From: Terriglobia bacterium
GTDB lineage: Bacteria > Acidobacteriota > Terriglobia > UBA7540
NCBI GenBank assembly: GCA_022866195.1
Contig: JALHUF010000714.1
Location: 1 to 8,512, forward strand
Length of the DNA stretch: 8,512 nucleotides
Direction: 5' to 3'
Shown here: in pieces, positions 1-8,512 of the stretch
Position numbering within the stretch: the stretch's first letter is position 1
How the letters are laid out: each line of letters begins with the position of its first letter
Translations under genes and position numbers: made by a program
Notes under the pieces: model-generated
Seen by the model: only the letters and a program-made list of their open reading frames with translations
What the model was told of the DNA's origin: nothing
The model's database searches: none

Positions 1-744
1 GCCCAGGGGTTTGAAGATTTCGACAAACTTGCGCGCCATTTCCGGCGTGAGCGCGCGGGCCAACTCGTCCTTGGCGATCTCGATGCGCGCCAGGTCTTCG
101 TGATAGCGGACGCGGAATTGCCGGAAGCCAAGCGCCCGCAAGGCTTCTTCACCTTTCTCCACCACGGCCAAGCGTTCCGGCGTGACCTCAATCCCGTAGG
201 CGATCCGCGAGGAAAGGCAGGCGGACGCCGGACGGTCCCACACCGGGAGCTGGGCGCGGCGCGCCAGCTCGCGGATGTCGGCCTTGGTCATCCCCACGTC
301 GAGTAGCGGGGTCAAATCGCGGTGCTCGCGCGCGGCCCGCTGGCCGGGGCGCCAGTCGCCTTGGTCATCCGCGTTGATGCCGTAGGCGACTGCGGCGAAG
401 CCACGGCGCACCGCGAGTTCGTCGAGCGTGTCGAAGAGCTCATCCTTACAGAAATAGCAGCGCTCCGGGGTGTTGGCGCGATAGGAAGGGTCCGCAAGTT
501 CGCCGGTCTCGATGAACTCATGAGGGAAGTTGCAGCGTGCGACGATGGACTCCGCCTCGCGCCGGTCGCGCGCCGAGTAGCTGGCGCTCAGCGCCGTCAC
601 CGCCAGCATGCGCTCGCCCAACGCGCGGTGTGCAGCGTACGCGAGATACGCCGAATCCACGCCGCCCGAGTACGCAACAATTAGGGATGGAACAGCGGAA
701 AGTCGCTCGCACAGCCGCTGCTCCTTGTTTTCCAGTTCACCCAT
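1..744 (-). CDS. larE: LarE-family ATP-dependent sulfur transferase (PP-loop), partial at 3' end
   Basis: An open frame of 248 codons runs from an ATG at 744 to the window edge, so the C-terminus is missing (family members are roughly 270 residues). It has the PP-loop motif SGGVDS at residues 26-31, which binds ATP, followed by ERCYFCK (Cys96, Cys99) and PASACLSSRI (Cys176). These are the hallmarks of LarE. LarE adenylates and then sulfurates the pyridinium dicarboxylate precursor of the nickel-pincer nucleotide cofactor, used for example by lactate racemase LarA. Cys176 is the sulfur-bearing cysteine in Lactobacillus plantarum LarE. The additional CxxC pair is the version known from Thermotoga, which can hold an iron-sulfur cluster. 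The start fits the family, with about 25 residues before the PP-loop; a weak AGGG lies 9 nt upstream. The gene follows gyrA on the same strand after 149 nt. No larB, larC or larA is visible, so the real substrate could differ. Confidence 0.88.
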   Translation of the reverse strand, partial: MGELENKEQRLCERLSAVPSLIVAYSGGVDSAYLAYAAHRALGERMLAVTALSASYSARDRREAESIVARCNFPHEFIETGELADPSYRANTPERCYFCKDELFDTLDELAVRRGFAAVAYGINADDQGDWRPGQRAAREHRDLTPLLDVGMTKADIRELARRAQLPVWDRPASACLSSRIAYGIEVTPERLAVVEKGEEALRALGFRQFRVRYHEDLARIEIAKDELARALTPEMARKFVEIFKPLG

Positions 745-786
745 GCGCTCGGCCCTGAAGATTAGGATAGCGCGCCGCGTCCAGCC

Positions 787-818
787 AAAACAAGTAGGGG
801 CACGGCCCGCCGTGCCCC
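787..818 (-). terminator. Possible intrinsic terminator after gyrA (GC-rich palindrome plus T-rich run)
   Basis: A perfect inverted repeat spans 797-818, with arms GGGGCACGGC and GCCGTGCCCC around a 2-nt centre; as RNA it would form about a 9-bp stem with a 4-nt loop. On the minus strand it is followed by TACTTGTTTT (796-787), a moderately U-rich run. The position, 76 nt after the gyrA stop and 43 nt before larE, suits a terminator separating the two genes. The T-run is interrupted and two further palindromes precede it, so it may be part of a repeat that only incidentally terminates transcription. Confidence 0.4.
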
Positions 819-883
819 GCACTTCTGTCGCAGCGGTCTACGACCGCCGCGTCCCGCTTCCCTCCGGCGCTCCTAGAGCGCCG
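797..883. repeat. Cluster of three adjacent palindromes (candidate interspersed repeat)
   Basis: Three separate perfect inverted repeats fill the gap between gyrA and larE. The first is 797-818 (10-bp arms). The second is 833-847, arms GCGGTC and GACCGC around TAC. The third is 865-883, arms CGGCGCTC and GAGCGCCG around CTA. There is no open frame of note and no protein signal across them. Tandem GC-rich hairpins in an intergenic spacer are typical of REP- or BIME-like dispersed elements. I cannot see a second copy in this window, so calling it a dispersed family is inference. Confidence 0.5.
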
Positions 884-893
884 CTAAAGCCTG

Positions 894-3407
894 CTACTGG
901 ATCACCGCCGCCTGAGCGAGACCGCCGTTAGCCTCGCCCTTGATCAAGCACGCGGCGGCGAGCTGGTCGCCCTCTTCGAGATGGATGAGCCGGACGCCTT
1001 GGGTGGAGCGGCCACATTCGCGGATCTCGCTTGAATCGAGGCGGGCAATCTTGCCCTGTTGGCTGATGAGCATGACTTCCGACTCTTCCGTCACGCTCAA
1101 CGCGCCCACCACTTTGCCGTTGCGTTCGGTGGTCTTGACATTGATGACGCCCTTACCCGCGCGCGACTGGACCCGGTATTCGGTGATGGCGGTCCGCTTG
1201 CCAAACCCCTTTTCGGTGACGGAGAGAATCAATTCTTTCTCGCCCACGATCTCCATCCCCACAATGTAGTCACCCTTTTCCAAGTCCATGCCGTAAACGC
1301 CGTGGGCCTGGCGGCCCATATCGCGCACATCGCCTTCCCGGAAGCGGATGGCCATGCCTTCGTGCGAGGCCAGGAAGATGGTGTCGCGACCGGAAGTGAG
1401 CTTGGCGGCGATAAGCTCGTCGCCTTCCTCGATGCCCATGGCGATGATGCCGCGCGACATGGGGTTCGAGAAGTCGGCCAAGCGTGTCTTCTTGATAGTC
1501 CCCTGCCGGGTGACCAGCACAACATAGCCTTCGGCAGCGTAAGTCTCACCCTCGATCGTGACGTCCTTGGGTTCCTCGGGCAGTTCCTTGACAGCCACCA
1601 GCGCGGCCACCTTCTCCTTCTGCGCTAGGTTGACCAAGTTGACGATGTTCTTCCCGCGCCCCGCCGCGCCCACATCGGGAATCTCGTAAACCTTCAGCCA
1701 ATGCACCTTGCCGATGTTGGTGAACACCAGGATGTAGCTGTGCGTGGAAGCGATAAAGAGGTGCTCGACGAAATCCTCTTCGCGGGTTTTCATGCCCAGC
1801 CGCCCCTTGCCGCCGCGCTGCTGCTGGCGATAGGTCGAGAGCGGGGTGCGCTTCATGTAGCCGGAATGTGAGACCGTAATGACCACGTCCTCGACGGCGA
1901 TGAGGTCCTCCAGCTTGATCTCCGCCTGCTCCTCGATGATCTCGGTGCGCCGCAGGTCGCCGTACTCTCTCTGGACCTGCTTCAGCTCCTCCACGATGAC
2001 CTTCTTCAGGATTTTGTCGCTCGCCAGGATTTCCTCGTACTCGCGGATCTTCTTCTGAAGTTCATCGTGCTCCTGCTGCACCTTCTCACGTTCGAGCGCG
2101 GTCAAGCGCTGCAACTGCAATTCCAGGATGGCCTGCGCCTGGCGCTCGGTGAACTCGAACCGCGCCATCAAGCCCTCGCGCGCCTCCTTGGGAGTCTGCG
2201 AGGCACGGATCAGCTTGATGATAGCGTCCAGATGCTGGAGCGCCTTCAGGAACCCTTCCAGGATGTGGGCGCGCTCCTGCGCCTTGCGGAGATCGTGGGC
2301 CGTGCGCCGGCGAACCACCGTGACGCGATGATCGATGAAGAGCTGGATGGCTTCCAGCAGCGAAAGCGTGCGCGGCTGGCCGTTGACGATGGCCAGCATG
2401 ATCATGCCGAAAGTGTCCTGGAGCTGGGTGTGCTTGTAGAGGTTGTTGAGGATGACCTCCGGCTGCTCGCCGCGCTTGAGCTCCACGACGATGCGCATGC
2501 CGTCGCGGTCGCTCTCGTCGCGGATGTCGGAGATGCCCTCGATTTTCTTATCCTGCACAAGCTGCGCGATGCGCTCGATGGTCTTAGCCTTGTTCACCTG
2601 GAAAGGAATTTCGGTGATGACGATCTGCTGTTTTTCCTTGGTGGGTCGCTCGATGGCGGCCTTGGCGCGCATGGTGAACTGGCCGCGGCCGGTCTCGTAG
2701 GCGGCGCGAATACCGCTCTTGCCATAGAGGTAGGCGCCGGTGGGGAAGTCGGGCCCGGGCACGAGCGACAGCACTTCCTCGAGCGTAGCATTGGGCTTCG
2801 CGATGAGCAGAATCGTGGCGTCGATAATTTCTGTCAGGTTGTGCGGGGGAACCTTGGTGGCCATGCCGACCGCGATGCCGTCCGAGCCGTTGACGAGCAA
2901 GACTGGTATTTTCGTGGGGAGGACGAGCGGCTCCTGTAAACTCTCATCGTAGTTGGGGCCGGTGTCCACCGTCTCTTTCTCGATGTCCGCCAGCACTTCC
3001 TCAGCAATGCGGGAGAGGCGCGCCTCGGTGTAGCGCATCGCCGCCGCCGAGTCGCCATCCACCGAGCCGAAATTGCCCTGGCCGTCAATCAGCAGGTAGC
3101 GCATGTTGAAGTCCTGCGCCATGCGCACCAGGGTGTCGTAAACGGCGACTTCGCCGTGCGGGTGGTATTTTCCAAGGACTTCGCCCGCGATCTTCGCGCA
3201 CTTGCGGTATGGTTTGCCGGAGGTCAATCCCAGTTCATACATCGCGTAGAGGATGCGCCGATGCACCGGCTTCAACCCGTCGCGGACATCCGGCAACGCG
3301 CGCCCAATAATCACGCTCATCGCGTAGTCGAGATACGACTTGCGCATCTCGTCTTCGATGTTGACCGGGACTTCCCGCAACGGCTTGATCAGCTCCTGAT
3401 CACCCAT
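894..3407 (-). CDS. gyrA: DNA gyrase subunit A
   Basis: This 837-residue protein is the DNA-breaking and wrapping subunit of gyrase, which introduces negative supercoils using ATP hydrolysed by GyrB. The N-terminal breakage-reunion domain (about 1-500) includes the quinolone-pocket helix [10 protein letters not shown] (82-91) and the catalytic Tyr126 in AAAMRYTE, next to Arg125. A charged helical stretch (about 370-480) matches the coiled-coil arm and dimer exit gate. The C-terminal DNA-wrapping domain starts near residue 500 and carries the GyrA box as QQRGGKG (529-535). This box, absent from ParC, supports gyrase over topoisomerase IV. The length lies between B. subtilis (about 821) and E. 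coli (875), and there is no acidic tail. The residue aligned to E. coli Ser83 is Val87, while Asp91 (E. coli Asp87) is kept. The ATG is preceded by GAGG 10 nt upstream. It lies 102 nt after gyrB and is probably cotranscribed with it. Stop codon TAG. Confidence 0.98.
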   Translation of the reverse strand: MGDQELIKPLREVPVNIEDEMRKSYLDYAMSVIIGRALPDVRDGLKPVHRRILYAMYELGLTSGKPYRKCAKIAGEVLGKYHPHGEVAVYDTLVRMAQDFNMRYLLIDGQGNFGSVDGDSAAAMRYTEARLSRIAEEVLADIEKETVDTGPNYDESLQEPLVLPTKIPVLLVNGSDGIAVGMATKVPPHNLTEIIDATILLIAKPNATLEEVLSLVPGPDFPTGAYLYGKSGIRAAYETGRGQFTMRAKAAIERPTKEKQQIVITEIPFQVNKAKTIERIAQLVQDKKIEGISDIRDESDRDGMRIVVELKRGEQPEVILNNLYKHTQLQDTFGMIMLAIVNGQPRTLSLLEAIQLFIDHRVTVVRRRTAHDLRKAQERAHILEGFLKALQHLDAIIKLIRASQTPKEAREGLMARFEFTERQAQAILELQLQRLTALEREKVQQEHDELQKKIREYEEILASDKILKKVIVEELKQVQREYGDLRRTEIIEEQAEIKLEDLIAVEDVVITVSHSGYMKRTPLSTYRQQQRGGKGRLGMKTREEDFVEHLFIASTHSYILVFTNIGKVHWLKVYEIPDVGAAGRGKNIVNLVNLAQKEKVAALVAVKELPEEPKDVTIEGETYAAEGYVVLVTRQGTIKKTRLADFSNPMSRGIIAMGIEEGDELIAAKLTSGRDTIFLASHEGMAIRFREGDVRDMGRQAHGVYGMDLEKGDYIVGMEIVGEKELILSVTEKGFGKRTAITEYRVQSRAGKGVINVKTTERNGKVVGALSVTEESEVMLISQQGKIARLDSSEIRECGRSTQGVRLIHLEEGDQLAAACLIKGEANGGLAQAAVIQ

Positions 3408-3422
3408 GAGGTTCTTTCCTCA
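3407..3422 (-). promoter_or_regulatory. gyrA ribosome binding site inside a small hairpin
   Basis: On the minus strand the Shine-Dalgarno core GAGG (3421-3418) sits 10 nt before the gyrA ATG. It is flanked so that TGAGG can pair with CCTCA across the 6-nt loop AAAGAA. The second arm ends on the A of the start codon. The RBS call is firm. The hairpin is only 5 bp and its effect on translation is conjecture. Confidence 0.55.
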
Positions 3423-3509
3423 ATTCGTGGTCCTGCCCTACGGCCAAGCGACCTGCTAAGTCCTGTAAGGCCCCGTCTAGCCGGCCGCCCCAATCGGTCG
3501 CGCTAGCAG

Positions 3510-6104
<2,595 letters not shown>

Positions 6105-6113
6105 TCAAGGGCC

Positions 6114-6142
6114 AGCACCAAGTCCGCAACTACCTTGGTGCT
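6114..6142 (-). promoter_or_regulatory. 9-bp stem-loop just downstream of dnaN
   Basis: The arms AGCACCAAG and CTTGGTGCT pair perfectly around an 11-nt loop (6123-6133), beginning 11 nt after the dnaN stop. No U-run follows on the minus strand, so it is not a classical intrinsic terminator. It could protect the dnaN mRNA 3' end, mark a processing site or slow transcription before gyrB. Its role is unknown. Confidence 0.45.
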
Positions 6143-6152
6143 CCCACCCGCA

Positions 6153-7268
6153 CTAAATGCGCATGGGCATCACGACGTAGCGATAGCGGTATGTCTCCTC
6201 ATCGCCGGGACGCAACTGCCCTGCGCTCTGCTCGTCCTTGAGCTCCAAGCGAACCTTCCCGCCCTCGCCCAACACATTGAAGAAGTCCAGGAGGTATTGA
6301 TAGTTGAACCCAATCTGCAAGGCCTCCCCTTCATATTGCGCGTCCAGCGTCTCGTAGGCCTCGCCGTACTCTCCGCTCGAAGAGAAGACCTCCAGCCGTT
6401 CCTTGTCCACCTGAACCCGGATCGCGCGCGACCGCTCGTCGGCGAGCAGGGCCACACGCCGTACCGCGGCGGTAATCCGATCCTTGTCCAACTCGACAAT
6501 CCTAGTGTTCTCCCGCGGCAGGACCGCCTCGTAATTCGGGAATTGCCCGGTCAGCATGCGAGAAATGAGCACGCGTTCGCCAACGGAGAAGAATAGGTGG
6601 CTCTCATCTTTGGAAAACTGCACCGGGGTTTCCTCTTCGCTTTCAGGCAGCAAGCGGAGGAGTTCCCCCATCGCCTTCTTGGGGATCAAGGCGCGCAGTT
6701 CGTTGGATATACCCCCAACCGGCGTCCCTCGCTCCACAAGGGCAAGCCGGTGCCCGTCCGTCGCCACCATCGAGATGCTGTCCGGCTTAAGCAGTAAAAG
6801 GGCCCCATTCAAGGTATACCTCGACTCCTCACTGGAGATCGCAAAAATGGTCCTGTGGATCAAACCTATGAGGGTACTCGCCGGGATGGTGGCCAGCGCC
6901 TTGGGAATCGGTGGCAGAACCGGAAAGTTGTCTTTGGCCATCCCCACCAGCTTGAACGAGGACCGCTCACAGGTAACCTGGACCCAGTGGTTCTCAAGAA
7001 TCTTGAAACGAATATCAGCTTCCGGCAGAGACCGCACGATCTCAAGAAGCCGCTTCGCCGGAACGGTTGCCGCTCCTTCCTTCTTCACCTTGGCAGGACA
7101 GCCGCAGCGCACCCCTAATTCCAAATCCGTGGCGCTAATTCGCACACTTGCGCCCTCAAATTCCAGGAGCACATTGGAAAGAATGGGAATGGTTGTCTTT
7201 CTCTCAACCACCCCCTGCGTTAGGTTAAGCTCTCTCAGGAGGTCTGACTTCTTGGCAGAGAATTCCAT
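6153..7268 (-). CDS. dnaN: DNA polymerase III beta subunit (sliding clamp)
   Basis: This 371-residue protein forms the ring-shaped dimer that encircles DNA and tethers polymerase III and other clamp-binding proteins. It has the normal family length (about 366-380) and the three-fold clamp architecture. Visible motifs are TTIPILSNVLLE (25-36) in domain 1, SEESRYTLNGALL (146-158) and VATDGHRLALVERG (168-181) in domain 2, GQFPNYEAVLPREN (241-254) opening domain 3, and the C-terminal VMPMRI that lines the peptide-binding cleft. The frame remains open for 38 codons upstream. The chosen ATG at 7268 gives the canonical MEFSAKKSDLL start; the upstream codons only read through the origin. A weak SD-like GGGGA lies 9 nt upstream. 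It lies 203 nt after dnaA in the usual dnaA-dnaN order. Stop codon TAG. Confidence 0.97.
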   Translation of the reverse strand: MEFSAKKSDLLRELNLTQGVVERKTTIPILSNVLLEFEGASVRISATDLELGVRCGCPAKVKKEGAATVPAKRLLEIVRSLPEADIRFKILENHWVQVTCERSSFKLVGMAKDNFPVLPPIPKALATIPASTLIGLIHRTIFAISSEESRYTLNGALLLLKPDSISMVATDGHRLALVERGTPVGGISNELRALIPKKAMGELLRLLPESEEETPVQFSKDESHLFFSVGERVLISRMLTGQFPNYEAVLPRENTRIVELDKDRITAAVRRVALLADERSRAIRVQVDKERLEVFSSSGEYGEAYETLDAQYEGEALQIGFNYQYLLDFFNVLGEGGKVRLELKDEQSAGQLRPGDEETYRYRYVVMPMRI

Positions 7269-7283
7269 AAGGTCAAATCCCCG

Positions 7284-7304
7284 TATATAGTATTTTAGCA
7301 GTAG
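7284..7304 (-). promoter_or_regulatory. DnaA-trio-like unwinding element
   Basis: Read on the minus strand from 7304 downward this is CTA CTG CTA AAA TAC TAT ATA. It starts 4 nt after the last DnaA-box-like site, beyond a GTT spacer. The complementary strand, read 3' to 5', gives GAT GAC GAT, three repeats with the central A characteristic of DnaA-trios (the 3'-GAT motif on which DnaA filaments assemble). AT-rich DNA follows. The order box, short spacer, trios, AT-rich stretch, dnaN is the same as in B. subtilis. Confidence 0.6.
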
Positions 7305-7308
7305 AACC

Positions 7309-7334
7309 TGTGTATTTGTGGAAAATGTGCAAAG
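7309..7334 (-). promoter_or_regulatory. Tandem DnaA-box-like sites of the unwinding region
   Basis: Three 9-mers ending in CACA follow each other on the minus strand: CTTTGCACA (7334-7326), TTTTCCACA (7325-7317) and AAATACACA (7317-7309, sharing one base with the previous). Against the consensus TTATCCACA they have three, one and three mismatches. The middle one is the strongest single box. The 8-9 nt phasing and the same orientation as dnaA support a DnaA filament-loading site rather than chance. Confidence 0.6.
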
Positions 7335-7434
7335 ACCCTGCTCCCGAAGGGCTTGCAATCTGCACCCCTGTGAACGCGGCAAGCAGTCTTGTGAGGCACT
7401 GCGTAAAAGTCCGGTCGCCTGCGTGGCTCACTGA

Positions 7435-7443
7435 TTTTCCACC
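7435..7443 (+). promoter_or_regulatory. DnaA-box-like site TTTTCCACC
   Basis: This 9-mer has two mismatches to TTATCCACA and shares the TTTTCCAC core with the box at 7325-7317, in the opposite orientation. These two are the only copies of that 8-mer I found in the window on either strand, and both lie in the dnaA-dnaN gap. Confidence 0.4.
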
Positions 7444-7471
7444 GTGCAGATTTGTCGAGAACAGGCTAAGT

Positions 7472-8512
7472 CTAATTCAGGCTGTCGCTAAGCTTGTTGA
7501 TAAGTCTGTTTAAATCCCGGTCCGTCTTGCGCAAACCCGCAATTTTACTGACGGAGTGCAAGACCGTGGTGTGGTGTTTGCCCCCAAACTCTCTCCCGAT
7601 CTGCGGCAGGGATGCTGGGGTTAGTTCCTTGGCCAAGTACATGGCAATCTGTCTCGGGTAGGCGATGCCCCGGCTGTTGTTCTTCGCCTTCAGCTGCGCC
7701 AGGCTCAAGCCAAATTCCTGGCAGACGACTCGTTGAATGTTCTCGATGGAGACGTGGCGCTCGTCAAGGTCAATGAGGTTTTTCAGGTGCAGCTGGGCCA
7801 TCGGCAAGTTGACCTCGTCGCCAGTGAGCGAAGAGTACGCGACCAGGCGGGTGAGCGCGCCCTCGAGGTCGCGAACGCTAGACTTGATATTCGTGGCGAT
7901 ATAGAGCGCGACGTTATCGGGCAGCGTGACGCCCTGCGCCTCAGCTTTCTTGGCCAGAATGGCCAACTTGGTCTCCAAGTCGGGCGTCTGCAGGTCCGCA
8001 GTCAACCCCCAAGCGAACCGCGAGCGGAGACGTTCCTCTAATCCGGGGATTTCCTTCGGGGGGCAATCGCTCGAAATCACCACCTGCTTCTGTGCCTCAT
8101 AGAGCGTGTTGAAGGTGTGGAAGAACTCCTCCTGTGTGCGCTCCTTCCCTGCCAGGAACTCGATGTCGTCCATCAGCAGCACGTCAACGTTACGGTACTT
8201 CTCCCTGAACGACAGCATGCGGTCGTAGCGGATCGAGTTGATCACCTCGTTGGTGAACCTTTCGGAGGAGACGTAGGCCAACCGCATTTCCCGCCAGTTC
8301 TTCTTGACGGCGTGGCCGACTGCCTGCATCAAGTGCGTCTTGCCTAGACCCACGCCGCCATAAAGGAGCAGGGGATTATAAGCCTTGGAGGGCGCCTCCG
8401 CTACGGCGCGCGCGGCAGCGTGCGCGAACTGATTGCAGGATCCCACCACGAAGGTTTCGAACGTGTAGCGGGGATTCAGTTGGTGATCCGCGGACTCAAA
8501 ATCCAGTTTCCC
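7472..8512 (-). CDS. dnaA: Chromosomal replication initiator DnaA, partial (N-terminus outside window)
   Basis: The frame is open to the window edge, so 346 residues are seen of a protein normally 440-500 long. Domain I and most of domain II lie outside. The visible part starts just before [13 protein letters not shown], the usual beginning of the AAA+ domain. It has Walker [10 protein letters not shown] (52-60), Walker B LLMDDIEF (112-119), sensor 1 ISSD (146-149), the arginine-finger segment RLRSRFAWG (161-169) and sensor 2 VRDLEGAL (213-220). Domain IV, the helix-turn-helix that reads DnaA boxes, contains [13 protein letters not shown] and [12 protein letters not shown] (309-320). Two domain IV positions differ from E. 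coli by my alignment: Asn279 in place of Arg399 and His313 in place of Asp433. A GTG at residue 22 is not the real start, because conserved sequence continues upstream of it. DnaA-ATP opens the origin that follows directly. Stop codon TAG. Confidence 0.97.
   Translation of the reverse strand, partial: GKLDFESADHQLNPRYTFETFVVGSCNQFAHAAARAVAEAPSKAYNPLLLYGGVGLGKTHLMQAVGHAVKKNWREMRLAYVSSERFTNEVINSIRYDRMLSFREKYRNVDVLLMDDIEFLAGKERTQEEFFHTFNTLYEAQKQVVISSDCPPKEIPGLEERLRSRFAWGLTADLQTPDLETKLAILAKKAEAQGVTLPDNVALYIATNIKSSVRDLEGALTRLVAYSSLTGDEVNLPMAQLHLKNLIDLDERHVSIENIQRVVCQEFGLSLAQLKAKNNSRGIAYPRQIAMYLAKELTPASLPQIGREFGGKHHTTVLHSVSKIAGLRKTDRDLNRLINKLSDSLN
7495..7503 (-). promoter_or_regulatory. DnaA-box-like site TTATCAACA in the dnaA 3' end
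   Basis: The 9-mer TTATCAACA differs from TTATCCACA at one base. It overlaps the codons for Leu-Ile-Asn-Lys near the DnaA C-terminus, so it could be coding coincidence, but its position 24 nt inside the gene end puts it within reach of the origin cluster. Confidence 0.35.

Larger units (their letters stand above)
7269..7471. other. oriC: Putative replication origin (oriC) between dnaA and dnaN
   Basis: This non-coding gap between dnaA and dnaN is visibly more AT-rich than its flanks on the dnaN side. It contains a cluster of DnaA-box-like 9-mers, an AT-rich stretch (7284-7297) and triplets resembling DnaA-trios, detailed in separate entries. A 9-bp inverted repeat, AATCTGCAC (7357-7365) and GTGCAGATT (7444-7452), brackets its middle. 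The gene context dnaA-gap-dnaN is one of the commonest origin sites in bacteria. A -10-like TAAAAT lies on the minus strand at 7297-7292 and could serve dnaN, but I see no matching -35 box. Confidence 0.75.

Noticed and set aside
100..931. Several plus-strand open frames across the larE region (100-306, 322-684, 608-931)
   Set aside because: The minus-strand frame with SGGVDS, CYFC and ACLSSRI motifs clearly encodes LarE; the others are shadows with no motif.
2067..2939. 290-residue open frame on the plus strand inside gyrA
   Set aside because: It is antisense to a highly conserved part of gyrA, has no recognisable motif, and its leucine/aspartate-rich composition is what mirrored gyrA codons in GC-rich DNA produce.
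6854..6862. DnaA-box-like TGTGGATCA inside dnaN
   Set aside because: A single one-mismatch site within coding sequence and away from the cluster; expected by chance at this window size.
7269..7382. 38-codon N-terminal extension of dnaN
   Set aside because: The frame is open by chance through the origin boxes and triplets. The conserved clamp start is MEFSAKKSDLL at 7268, and clamp proteins have no such leader.

Overview
The window carries five protein genes, all on the minus strand, in the classic arrangement around a bacterial replication origin. Read in the direction of transcription (from high to low coordinates) they are: dnaA (5' end outside the window), a non-coding origin-like gap, dnaN, gyrB, gyrA, and a larE-type PP-loop gene that runs off the low-coordinate edge. 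The genes are moderately GC-rich, with no frameshift or truncation inside the window. The protein style (DnaA ending in an [12 protein letters not shown] motif, DnaN with SAGQLRPGD before the C-terminus, an 808-residue GyrB with the long Gram-negative insert) suggests a Gram-negative-type bacterium. I think Acidobacteriota is most likely, but this comes from recall and not from a search.

Layout: 1-744 larE (partial); 745-893 a spacer filled by three back-to-back palindromes that look like an interspersed repeat and may also terminate gyrA; 894-3407 gyrA; 3408-3509 a short spacer with the gyrA ribosome binding site; 3510-5936 gyrB with a GTG start; 5937-6152 a spacer with a 9-bp stem-loop close behind dnaN and no recF; 6153-7268 dnaN; 7269-7471 the putative origin; 7472-8512 dnaA (partial).

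The genes form a replication-initiation and topology set. DnaA melts the origin, the DnaN clamp tethers the polymerase, and GyrA2GyrB2 relieves the positive supercoils made by the fork. The most informative non-coding piece is the dnaA-dnaN gap. On the minus strand it holds a run of DnaA-box-like sites spaced 8-9 nt apart, then a 3-nt spacer, then CTA-CTG-CTA triplets and an AT-rich stretch leading into dnaN. This closely matches, in order and orientation, the basal unwinding system (DnaA boxes plus DnaA-trios) of the Bacillus subtilis origin. The best boxes read TTTTCCAC instead of TTATCCAC, and the DnaA here has unusual residues at positions that contact the box in E. coli.

No mobile element, CRISPR array, tRNA or rRNA was seen. 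The window is mostly core housekeeping DNA, so the interest lies in the origin, the palindromic repeat cluster, the GyrA quinolone-pocket residue and the three-cysteine LarE.
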